Below, piece after piece: positions 16,273 to 23,314 of a stretch of DNA of 31,150 bases. The notes below the pieces were generated by a model, which ran no database searches, had not been told where the DNA came from, and was given only the letters and a program-made list of their open reading frames with translations. The stretch is from CAYPHJ01 sp964410485. Its GTDB lineage: Bacteria > Desulfobacterota > Binatia > UBA9968. Every line of letters starts with the position of its first letter. Position 1 is the first letter of the stretch. Location: assembly GCA_964410485.1 (NCBI GenBank), contig CAYPHJ010000051.1:1-31150 (forward strand). The letters are read 5' to 3'. The translations under genes were made by a program, and so were the position numbers.

Positions 16273-16356
16273 GTTCAAAATGTCCGAGCCGTTCAAAACG
16301 TATTGAACGGAGCAAAGCGATTGAACGAAACGAAGTGGGGTTGAACCGATTTGAAC
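16273..16356 (+). repeat. Array of GTTCAA/TTGAAC half-sites
   Basis: Six copies of one hexamer occur in 84 bases: GTTCAA at 16273-16278 and 16291-16296, and its complement TTGAAC at 16303-16308, 16321-16326, 16341-16346 and 16351-16356. The second and third form a palindrome GTTCAA-N6-TTGAAC. The third and fourth sit in an imperfect 18-base tandem repeat (16302-16319 and 16320-16337). The last two lie inside GGGGTT...AACCCC (16337-16358). The array ends 13 bases before the O-methyltransferase ATG, in a position where it could act as an operator. Confidence 0.75.
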
Positions 16357-16369
16357 CCCGTAGGGAACA

Positions 16370-17362
16370 ATGGATTTCTCCGATTTAATGCGATTGGCCG
16401 GCGGTCACCCTGAAGCGAGAGCCATCCAGTCAGCTGTTGAACTTGGTATTTTTGAGGCCATCAGTGCCGGCGCACTACCAGCAAGCGCGATTGCCACCGC
16501 TATCGGCGCTGATGAACGTGGGACAACCCTATTACTGAACGGGCTTACCGCGCTCGACCTGCTACAAAAGATGGACGATCGGTTCGCACTCGCACCTGTG
16601 GCTAAAAAGTATCTCCTGCGTACATCTCCCCATTATGTCGGCGGAATGATCCTCTTCGAAGCGTCATTGTGGGGTTGCTGGGACAATCTGACCGGCGCCA
16701 TACGCTGTGGAACCCCGGTTCGAACTCCCGATATGTACCAAGGAAATCCTGCAGAAACTGAACTTTTCATCACAGCGATGGACTCGCTGGTGAAGGCCCG
16801 CGGTGATGCAGAATGGCTCGCGAACGCAATTGATTGGGGTCGCCTGACCAATCTGCTCGATGTCGGCTCGGGCCCCGCAACCTACCCTATTACGCTATGC
16901 CAGCGGTTTCCCAACTTGCGGGCAAGTGTTTTCGATTTGCCGGCAACGTTGCAAATAGCCGAACGCTATATCCGCGATGCAGGCATGCTGGAACGAATCA
17001 GACTGATGGCCGGCGATTACCGTCGAGACCCTGTACAGGGGACCTATGACATTGTTTTTCTTTCCAATATCATTCATGGTGAAGGTCCGGAAGAGAACGA
17101 ATCGCTGACACGCAAGTTGGCCTCGAACCTCAAATCAGGCGGGGAGATGATAATCAAAGATCATATTCTCGATGAAAGCGGCACGAGCCCGGCGGTAGGT
17201 GCTATCTTCAGTTTGCTGATGCTGCTCACCACCGCGGCGGGGCGCTGTTATCGCTTCAGTGAAGTTAAGCTTTGGTTGGAAAAAGCCGGACTTTCCAATA
17301 CGCGCCTGATCCATTTGCCCCCACCGTTTACGTCTTCCCTGGTCATTGGCACAATGGCATAA
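16370..17362 (+). CDS. SAM-dependent O-methyltransferase with N-terminal dimerisation/winged-helix domain
   Basis: A family 2 O-methyltransferase of the type that includes hydroxyneurosporene and acetylserotonin methyltransferases. The N-terminal helical dimerisation domain (residues about 1-95; AIQSAVELGIFEAI, ALDLLQKMDDRFAL) precedes the Rossmann-like catalytic domain with SAM loop LLDVGSGPATY (about 161-171), VFDLPATL, and the catalytic-His region SNIIHGEGPEENE (His about 235), then LKSGGEMIIKDHIL. The 330-residue length is normal. The natural substrate cannot be deduced; no carotenoid or bacteriochlorophyll gene is nearby. A repeat array lies directly upstream, and only a weak AGGGAA is near the ATG. 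Confidence 0.87.
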   Translation: MDFSDLMRLAGGHPEARAIQSAVELGIFEAISAGALPASAIATAIGADERGTTLLLNGLTALDLLQKMDDRFALAPVAKKYLLRTSPHYVGGMILFEASLWGCWDNLTGAIRCGTPVRTPDMYQGNPAETELFITAMDSLVKARGDAEWLANAIDWGRLTNLLDVGSGPATYPITLCQRFPNLRASVFDLPATLQIAERYIRDAGMLERIRLMAGDYRRDPVQGTYDIVFLSNIIHGEGPEENESLTRKLASNLKSGGEMIIKDHILDESGTSPAVGAIFSLLMLLTTAAGRCYRFSEVKLWLEKAGLSNTRLIHLPPPFTSSLVIGTMA

Positions 17363-17476
17363 TCAATTGGGGTGATGGAGTACTGGAGTGATGCATCGAA
17401 AAACAACTCCAATGGTTGGGCCAATGTTCCATCGTGTTCGCGTGCATAGGTGCTGGCTTAGCTACTCCCAAAACTG

Positions 17477-17485
17477 TGTTACACT
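17477..17485 (+). promoter_or_regulatory. Extended -10 promoter of the BFD-like gene
   Basis: TGTTACACT matches an extended -10 element (TGn followed by TACACT, four of six). No good -35 is visible, which is acceptable for extended -10 promoters. A start near 17492 would give a leader of about 27 bases carrying GAGAGG at 17504-17509. Confidence 0.4.
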
Positions 17486-17518
17486 AAACTGAAATCCAGC
17501 AACGAGAGGTCAAACTCC

Positions 17519-17821
17519 ATCGACGAAGCAGAACAGAAAGCGAGAGAGCGGGCGGTCATTGAAAACCTGAAACCAGCCTGCCTCTGCAATAAAATCCGCA
17601 AAGGTACCGTGCTGAGAGCCATCCAGGCGGGCGCGCACACGTTCGAGCAAGTGAGCAAACGAACCGGCGTTGGCACCGGCCCATGCGGCGGCCGACGCTG
17701 CGGTACGATGGTTCGAGGCATGTTAGGGGAGCCCACGATCAACTGTGGCGAGTGTGGCTGGCCGATCTTGGCAGGGACGCAAGCCTGCCCGCGTTGTGAA
17801 TACGCCAGGCAAGAAAGCTGA
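17519..17821 (+). CDS. BFD-like [2Fe-2S] protein with C-terminal zinc ribbon; non-AUG start
   Basis: A small iron-sulfur protein. Reading from an ATC at 17519 gives 100 residues: a charged helix (DEAEQKARERAVIENLKP), the BFD-type cluster motif C21-x-C23 in ACLCNKIRKG, a helical AIQAGAHTFEQVSKRTG segment, then C56-x4-C61 in GTGPCGGRRCG, and finally a CxxC-x10-CxxC zinc ribbon (INCGECGW...ACPRCEY). The GPCxGRxC form resembles the BFD-like domain of opine/amine oxidase A subunits rather than E. coli Bfd. The first conventional start, GTG at 17609, would remove the first two cluster ligands. GAGAGG at 17504-17509 has perfect spacing to ATC 17519. Domain content is well supported; the start codon is inferred. 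It converges on a ferritin-like gene. Confidence 0.65.
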   Translation: MDEAEQKARERAVIENLKPACLCNKIRKGTVLRAIQAGAHTFEQVSKRTGVGTGPCGGRRCGTMVRGMLGEPTINCGECGWPILAGTQACPRCEYARQES

Positions 17822-17924
17822 TTGTAGCTTCCTCCACCGCGCAGCCATCGATGCATTCGGCTTCCCGTCCCGCTTTGGGTTAGTGTTTCTCCTCCCTACC
17901 CGAGACCCGAGACTGGGAAATCTG

Positions 17925-18572
17925 CTACCACTGATCCTTCCCCATCGCCCAGCGATCCAGGCTCGCCAAATATTCGCGGAACAACACCATGCGCATGGCC
18001 ACCGCGCGCCGCACGCGGTCCTGAACTTCTTCGTTCGTAGCGTAGCGCCTGAGAAATTCCTGTGGCGCACTGCCGTGGCCCTCTTCGTCCTCGGTGATTC
18101 TCCGATAGGGCTCCTTGATCCATTCCGGAACTGCAGGTGACTTGAGGCACATCTGAATGAGATAGTTGGCAACGGTTTCTCCGGCGAGCGAGAAGGCGGC
18201 AATACGCTCACACGTGTTATTCAGCCCTTCCATCGCATTGAACATGGCTATTTGCGCCGGCAGAGGCTGGTAGTCAAACGGCTCGTTACCCAAATCACGA
18301 ATACGCTTGGACAGCAGTCCCGCATGGACCATCTCCTCGTGCGCCGATTCAGCCATCTTCGCCTTTACGTCCAGCTCCGGTGTTGTTTTCAGCCACGCGC
18401 CGAAAAGATCGGCGGCGCGCAACTCGTTAAACAACCGGCTCTGCATGACCCGAACCCGCTCCTGATCGGTGTGCAACGGAATATAGCTGTATGCGGGTGG
18501 TTTGGCGTCCAGGCTACGGCAGAAGTCGCGCACTGGGTCAAGCAGTTCTTGTACAAACGCTTCGCTGTTCAT
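17925..18572 (-). CDS. Ferritin-like diiron protein
   Basis: A 215-residue four-helix-bundle protein with a complete diiron carboxylate signature: Glu50 in helix 1 (FNELRAADLF), Glu80-x-x-His83 in helix 2 (HEEMVHAGLL), Glu132 in helix 3 (LAGETVANYL), and Glu163-x-x-His166 in helix 4 (EDEEGHGSAP). This is the pattern of ferritin-like oxidoreductases (related to PaaA-type oxygenase subunits and rubrerythrin-like proteins) rather than iron-storing bacterioferritin. The ATG is preceded by AGGAG on the minus strand. It is the second gene of a pair, 15 bases downstream of a VOC protein. An oxygenase or redox function is likely; the substrate is unknown. Confidence 0.82.
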   Translation of the reverse strand: MNSEAFVQELLDPVRDFCRSLDAKPPAYSYIPLHTDQERVRVMQSRLFNELRAADLFGAWLKTTPELDVKAKMAESAHEEMVHAGLLSKRIRDLGNEPFDYQPLPAQIAMFNAMEGLNNTCERIAAFSLAGETVANYLIQMCLKSPAVPEWIKEPYRRITEDEEGHGSAPQEFLRRYATNEEVQDRVRRAVAMRMVLFREYLASLDRWAMGKDQW

Positions 18573-18587
18573 GATTATTTCTCCTCT

Positions 18588-19295
18588 TCAAATCTTCCAG
18601 CCCTTCTCCGAAATATCGAACCCATTGCCCTCAGGATCGTGAACCCGATACTCGGCAAACGGAATGCGGGCCGGCCGTCTTGCGCCAGGAGCAACTCCGG
18701 CCTTCTCGGCCCTGTCACGCATCTCCTCGTTGCTCCTCACGTAAAACCCGAAATGGTTCAGTCCTAACCTTTCTTCGCTTCTCTGATAGAGAAGCGCGAG
18801 ATTGAAATAGCCGTCTGAAACAAAAATGGACGAGCGATCCGAGCGCTGAACCTCCTTCATGCCAAAGACCCGGCAGTAGAAATCGGAGAGTCGCGCCGGA
18901 TCCGGGGTATAGAGCGCGAGGTGGCGAATCGGCGCTGGCCCGCCCGTAGATGAGGTCGCGAAGGCGCGGCTGCTAAAACCTACACGGTTTCCGTCGGGAT
19001 CTTGCGTAAGGTATTCCATTCCCGGGCTGGCGCTGGATTGAAGGGAATGAGCATTGTCCGTTTCCTGTAGCTTTCTTTGAATAGATTCCACGGCGGCCTT
19101 TTGGAACCCCAAATAATTCAGTCCTCGAACCGCTCCCTGTCCCGCCGGCAGAAAGGCGAGATTAAAGACCCCGTCCGAAAGAAATACGGCGCCAGCCTCG
19201 ATTGCGATCTGCTCCAAATCAAACACCGCACGATAAAAGCCGGCTAACCGCGATGGGTCCTCTGCCAAAATAGCCAATCGACGTAGTTGCGCCAT
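18588..19295 (-). CDS. Two-domain VOC (glyoxalase/dioxygenase fold) protein
   Basis: The product consists of two tandem vicinal-oxygen-chelate modules, each opening with a strand and an LAxFYxxVFxLE-like helix: RLAILAEDPSRLAGFYRAVF at residues 5-24 and HLALYTPDPARLSDFYCRVF in the second half. The second module keeps likely metal ligands (His at its start, HFGFYV, and an Asp in DPEGNGFDI), whereas the first has lost them (Arg, Tyr and Gly at the matching places), so it is probably structural. I set the start at ATG 19295 because AGGAGGT lies just upstream; the frame is open to 19358. It is followed by the ferritin-like gene in one operon. Possible roles are a dioxygenase or a lyase; the substrate is unknown. 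Confidence 0.82.
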   Translation of the reverse strand: MAQLRRLAILAEDPSRLAGFYRAVFDLEQIAIEAGAVFLSDGVFNLAFLPAGQGAVRGLNYLGFQKAAVESIQRKLQETDNAHSLQSSASPGMEYLTQDPDGNRVGFSSRAFATSSTGGPAPIRHLALYTPDPARLSDFYCRVFGMKEVQRSDRSSIFVSDGYFNLALLYQRSEERLGLNHFGFYVRSNEEMRDRAEKAGVAPGARRPARIPFAEYRVHDPEGNGFDISEKGWKI

Positions 19296-19432
19296 GGCTG
19301 CAGACCTCCTGTTCTCCAGTAATGGTTCAGATCTTAACACCCGGGCTAGGTAACGCAAAACGCAGCCCTGTAGTCCGGGCGCATTTCTTTGGCTTCATCG
19401 GAGATAGATGTTGCATGAAACACCAACCGGCA

Positions 19433-21925
19433 TCAGATCATTCCAGACGCTTTCCGCTCCAGAGGCGCCAGTGGCAGTAAAAGGCTGAAGACACTGCCAA
19501 TACCGACCTGGCTCCTGACCTGGATGCTCCCGCCCAAAGCGTAAGCTAGTTTTCGGCAGATACTGAGCCCCAGTCCGGTTCCCGAGTATTGGCGCGTCGA
19601 AGATCCATCCAACTGCCGGAACTCTTCAAAGATCAGTTCCTGATCGCCTTCGCCGATTCCGATACCCGTGTCAGCAACGGCAATTTCAACCAACTCTCCC
19701 CGTGGGTGGGATACCGTTCTCACGCTAAGTTCGATTTTTCCCTTTTCCGTGAACTTCACGGCATTGGTGAGCAGCTGTACCAGGATTTGCTGCAGCCTCT
19801 GAGCGTCACTTTCAATGGTGTCTATCGCGCACTCCATGTTCAGGTTAAACTCGATCGGGCGTTCCCTGATGAGCCTTTGTGTCATCATTTCCAGCGCCTT
19901 GAGGATTTCTCTCAGCTTGACCGGCTCGAACTGTGTGAAAACACCGTCCGCTTCCATGCGCGAGAAATTTAAAAGATCATCCATCAACTGAGACAATGCC
20001 TGTCCGTTTTGCACCAGCCGCTCAATCAGCATTTGTCGATTACCGCGATAATCAGGGTCGAGCAGTATTTCACTATAGCCAATGATCGTGCTCACCGGCG
20101 TTCTCAGTTCGTGACAGATATTGGCCACAAACTGCTTTTTCACCCCATCCATTTCAATCAGCTTTCTGTTGGTCGCTTCGGCTTTGTTGTAGGCTCTCAC
20201 GGATTCCTCGTAGAGACGGCCATTCTCCAAGGATAGAGCCAGTTGGTCCGTTAAAGACACCAATAGACGAAGATCATCGGCGCTGTATTCTTTGCGCATC
20301 CGTTTCAAACCGAAACAAACAATGCCCCGAACTTCTCGCTCGAATACAATTGCAATCAGCAGCTCGCAACGGAGCGCGTCAAAAAGTTGCAGCAACGGCT
20401 GGCGCGCTTCGCTGAATCTCGGATCGGTCCTGGCTTCGCCGGGGGTGATGCCATGACAGTAGAATGACAGGTCGAGTCTAGACAGCGCCTGCACGGCCGG
20501 CGTGATCAGGGATATGGCCGGGGCTGTCCCGGAGGTGTCGACGGCTATATACTCCTGTGACTCTTGGGGCCGGTAGGCCAGAGCGGCGGTCGTGATGCCC
20601 ATTCGCGCCGTCAGTTTTTTCAAAAAGCCTCCTGCAAGGTCGGGCGCGCGCGCCAGCGAGCGCAGAAACAAACTCACCTCTTCTTGAACCTGTTGGGCGT
20701 CATAGTCTTGCCGGTAAACGTATCGCGCCACGACTGCTTCGATCCAACGGAGCAGCGGATTGAACGCTACGACAACGAGAATAGAAAAGAACAGAGCAAC
20801 AAGCGGATCGTTGTCGTAGATGCCCACCCATGGCCCAATGAGCAACACGACCACTGCGTACGCGATCAACAGCAACGCCGTCAGGGCAACACGGGTCAGC
20901 GCAACTTTAAGAGCGTTCCCAAGATCAAACAAGCTGTACTTCAGCAGGGCGTAGGCTACGGACAGTGGAAAGAAGACAGTGGGAACCAACGCGAGATTAT
21001 ACGGTATCGACCAGTGAAAGGAACTGGTCAAGACCGTGCCCAGCGTGGGCAGCAAAAATCCGAGCACCGCGCCAACAAACATTACGCGCAGCCTCGAGCG
21101 CTCGAGGCTTTCGAGCCTGCCTCGCAACGCCGAACCGATAATGGCTAAAAACGCGAATGCTCCCAGGCAGGTAAATACATATCCGGCGCGGAACACCCGG
21201 CTCCACTGTTCCGTGGGGCCGAAGAAGGTGAGACTGTTGATCCAACCCAAAAAAAACGCCGCGCCATAAAGCGCGACAAGGCTGACGGCGTGAGACTGCC
21301 GCAAGGGTTTGCCCGTTTTCAACAGCCAGGCCAAGTGAATGCCGGCGCTCGGCGTCAAGAGCAAAGCAAAGTTTCGAACTTCCTTGGGCAAATCTCCAGC
21401 AGTCATGAAATCGAAAGTGGTCTCGAACCATAGAAAAACCGCCAACACCATGAAGCACAGCGGAAATGCCGCAGGTGATGTCGCCTGGTAGTAGTACGGG
21501 GCGAGACCGATAATCAGAAATGCAAGCCCGATGACCACGTAAAGGCCGAACGTCAAAAACCAACTATTGAAGGAGAGCGTCATGGACGGGATGGCAACAT
21601 CGAATGTAGTTGAACCGCGTGCCACAGTATAGTGAAAGGTTTTTTCCGGTGGCGAGTCTCTAACGATCCTGTAGAGCTCGGCACGCTCATCGAGCGTTTT
21701 GCCTTCGACCGCCAACACGCGATCGAGCGAGCGCAGCCCAGCGATGGCTCCGCTCCAATGAGGTAAAAAATAGGGGCCCACGGTCAAATTCTCATGAATA
21801 AAGAAACCGGGGAACGGCTTACGGATCCACTGAAAGGAAGAAATGAGGGTTGCGCTGACTAGAGCGAAGGCGAAAACAGCCATCACAACAATCAGGCCAT
21901 GTCTTTGCCAGGGTCGATGGCCCAT
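19433..21925 (-). CDS. Membrane sensor histidine kinase with PDZ-like, multi-helix, GAF, HisKA and ATPase domains
   Basis: An orphan hybrid-topology sensor kinase of 830 residues. After TM1 (about 8-30) there is an extracytoplasmic PDZ-like segment (GLRSLDRVLAVEGKTLDERA ... TFDVAI), then about seven to eight membrane helices (roughly 115-395), a GAF-like domain (about 420-565), a HisKA helix with the phosphoacceptor His605 in ICHELRTPVSTIIGY, and a HATPase domain with LLTNAVKFTEKG, VADTGIGIGEGD and GTGLGLSICRKL. The ATG at 21925 has GGGAGG five bases upstream, so I prefer it to an earlier in-frame ATG at 21982. No response regulator is adjacent. A specialised NusG gene lies upstream on the same strand, 355 bases away. 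The signal it senses is not deducible. Confidence 0.92.
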   Translation of the reverse strand: MGHRPWQRHGLIVVMAVFAFALVSATLISSFQWIRKPFPGFFIHENLTVGPYFLPHWSGAIAGLRSLDRVLAVEGKTLDERAELYRIVRDSPPEKTFHYTVARGSTTFDVAIPSMTLSFNSWFLTFGLYVVIGLAFLIIGLAPYYYQATSPAAFPLCFMVLAVFLWFETTFDFMTAGDLPKEVRNFALLLTPSAGIHLAWLLKTGKPLRQSHAVSLVALYGAAFFLGWINSLTFFGPTEQWSRVFRAGYVFTCLGAFAFLAIIGSALRGRLESLERSRLRVMFVGAVLGFLLPTLGTVLTSSFHWSIPYNLALVPTVFFPLSVAYALLKYSLFDLGNALKVALTRVALTALLLIAYAVVVLLIGPWVGIYDNDPLVALFFSILVVVAFNPLLRWIEAVVARYVYRQDYDAQQVQEEVSLFLRSLARAPDLAGGFLKKLTARMGITTAALAYRPQESQEYIAVDTSGTAPAISLITPAVQALSRLDLSFYCHGITPGEARTDPRFSEARQPLLQLFDALRCELLIAIVFEREVRGIVCFGLKRMRKEYSADDLRLLVSLTDQLALSLENGRLYEESVRAYNKAEATNRKLIEMDGVKKQFVANICHELRTPVSTIIGYSEILLDPDYRGNRQMLIERLVQNGQALSQLMDDLLNFSRMEADGVFTQFEPVKLREILKALEMMTQRLIRERPIEFNLNMECAIDTIESDAQRLQQILVQLLTNAVKFTEKGKIELSVRTVSHPRGELVEIAVADTGIGIGEGDQELIFEEFRQLDGSSTRQYSGTGLGLSICRKLAYALGGSIQVRSQVGIGSVFSLLLPLAPLERKASGMI

Positions 21926-22280
21926 AGGTCCTCCCGTTTGAACCCTTGGGATGATCTCTGGGCCTCTAGCAAGACTCGTCAATCCGTGTCAAGCAGCACC
22001 GAATCAAGTGTGAAAAATCAGCTCGACGCGAGGTCGCCTCCCGAGCTGCCATTGTCACTTGCTTCTATGCGTGGCACGGCACATGGGGCCGTCACACTGA
22101 CTTTTCTCTCCAGTGGAGTGCTCGGTGGGGACTAACCCCAAAAAGCATGCGGGAATGACGGCACGTGAAAAGAGTTTTCCCCTTTGCAAAAAGGAAGGAG
22201 ACGGGGATTTGCGTCGGCCCTGAAATGGCCACGCAACTTATGCAAGATAACCGGTGAGTACAGCAGCGACGGGTAATCGT
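21926..22280 (-). other. 355-base intergenic region with repeat-like sequence and a hairpin
   Basis: No gene is evident between the kinase start and the NusG stop. The best structure is GCGT(C)GGCC at 22211-22219 against GGCCACGC at 22227-22234, an eight-pair stem with one bulge and a seven-base loop; on the minus strand it follows the NusG gene and could be a weak terminator, although no U run directly follows. A smaller CCTTT-GCAA-AAAGG hairpin lies at 22181-22194. The stretch GGGAATGACG and CGGGGATTTG around it look like dispersed intergenic repeat fragments. Kinase regulatory sequence probably lies at 21926-22100. Confidence 0.35.
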
Positions 22281-22805
22281 TTAGACTTTCCCGATGATTT
22301 CGCCTGACAGCACCAACCGGGTGTGGCGACCCAGAATGTCCAACAACACTGCTACTCGCTCACTTCCTTTCATCTTTCGCTCGAAGATAGCTTCCAGACC
22401 TGCGAACGGCCCTTCGTTGATTTTGACGGAATCGCCGGCCTTCACGGACAAGGGCTCGACGCGGGCGATACCACCTGGGCAACGATCTCTCACCGAGGAG
22501 ATGATGTCTTCGCTAATCTCGATAATCTCCCTCCCAAACCTCAAAAAATCCCGTACCCCCGGACAATAGCGTGCTGCCTTTCCAGAGATCACTAGATCGA
22601 GCCGAGAAAACAAGTATCCCGGAAACAGCGGCACCAGGACAGCATGATATTTGCTACCCAGTCGCCGCCGTGCCCTCATCCAAGGGAGAAATACTTCCAA
22701 TTGAAGATCCAGGAAGCGTTTCTCGACCTCTTTTTCTCGATTGGCTTTGGTTTGAAACGCGTACCAGCGGAGTCCCGGTCTGATGTGAATGGCTTCCTCT
22801 GTCAT
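22281..22805 (-). CDS. Specialised NusG paralog (RfaH/UpxY/LoaP-like antiterminator)
   Basis: A transcription elongation factor of the NusG superfamily. The NGN domain is clear in LRWYAFQTKANREKEVEKRF, EVFLPWMRARRR, LFPGYLFSRLDL and PGVRDFLRFGREI, and the C-terminal KOW domain in VKAGDSVKINEGPFAGLEA. The basic RARRR segment and PGYLFSRL pattern, with no neighbouring secE, rplK or rplA, mark it as a specialised paralog rather than the housekeeping NusG. The ATG at 22805 gives 174 residues; an in-frame GTG at 22820 is possible. Such paralogs usually precede polysaccharide or secondary-metabolite operons, but the downstream gene here is a sensor kinase, so its target operon may lie elsewhere. 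Confidence 0.87.
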   Translation of the reverse strand: MTEEAIHIRPGLRWYAFQTKANREKEVEKRFLDLQLEVFLPWMRARRRLGSKYHAVLVPLFPGYLFSRLDLVISGKAARYCPGVRDFLRFGREIIEISEDIISSVRDRCPGGIARVEPLSVKAGDSVKINEGPFAGLEAIFERKMKGSERVAVLLDILGRHTRLVLSGEIIGKV

Positions 22806-22896
22806 CGAAAATGCCGTCACGTTCGTCTAAATAAGTGAATATAAATCGACGCGCTTCGCGCATAGTAACAGAAATTCGCCCGATTGGTAACATGAA

Positions 22897-22914
22897 CACC
22901 CTGTCTACAGGGTG
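22897..22914. repeat. Perfect palindrome CACCCTG-TCTA-CAGGGTG
   Basis: Two perfect 7-base arms are separated by four bases. It lies between the divergent NusG paralog and prkA, 30 bases upstream of a candidate -35 box for prkA. It could be a protein-binding operator, or a hairpin if transcribed from the NusG side. Confidence 0.6.
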
Positions 22915-22944
22915 AGACTGCCATAGTCGAAATCACAAAAATTC

Positions 22945-22973
22945 TTGACTTTCCGTGGAAATAACGGTTCAAT
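22945..22973 (+). promoter_or_regulatory. Candidate sigma70 promoter for the prkA operon
   Basis: TTGACT (22945-22950, five of six) is separated by 17 bases from TTCAAT (22968-22973, four of six). It would produce a leader of about 330 bases before prkA. A stress sigma factor promoter is equally possible, since this operon is stress-regulated in other bacteria. Confidence 0.45.
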
Positions 22974-23314
22974 GATCACAGTAGGAGTTGAATCGAAGGG
23001 CTCGTTCCTGGGCAGCGTCTAAGAGCCAGAGGAGCTAGTGGCTTGCGACCAACGAAGTTGGAGGAGGTCGAATGCAACCCTTGATGCACTTCCCGCCCCA
23101 CCCCGTAAACACTTCCACTCGCACGTGCTGTTGCATTTACTTTCTCAGCTCAAGCTGATGAACAAACGATACCCACTTATCTCGCCCGTCTATCGCCTCA
23201 GTCAGATTCGTTACCGTTTATTCTTACCGTCAGGTGCATCCGTAGCGCTGGGAGCAAAGGCCCTCCACGATTCGCAACCGACGGAAAACAATCGCGCAAA
23301 GGGAGGCCGCTGGA
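22974..23314 (+). other. Long leader region of prkA with possible small ORFs
   Basis: About 340 bases without a recognised gene. An unusually strong ribosome binding site GGAGGAGG (about 23060-23067) precedes an ATG at 23072 that opens a 28-codon frame ending at 23158. Its stop overlaps an ATG (TGATG) that opens a 59-codon frame running to 23337, which itself overlaps the prkA start at 23315. A GTG at 23038 in the second frame also has AGGAG upstream. The peptides show no recognised motif beyond a Cys triplet in the first. Either leader-peptide control or chance could explain this. Confidence 0.35.

Noticed and set aside
16273..16356. CRISPR-like array
   Set aside because: The repeated unit is only six bases, in both orientations, with irregular spacing, so it is not a repeat-spacer array.
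20564..21563. Two frames of about 190 codons inside the sensor kinase, on opposite strands
   Set aside because: Both overlap the transmembrane and GAF coding region of the kinase and are low-complexity shadows.
22897..22914. LexA (SOS) box
   Set aside because: The CTG...CAG arms are separated by four bases rather than the ten of the enterobacterial box, and no SOS gene is adjacent.
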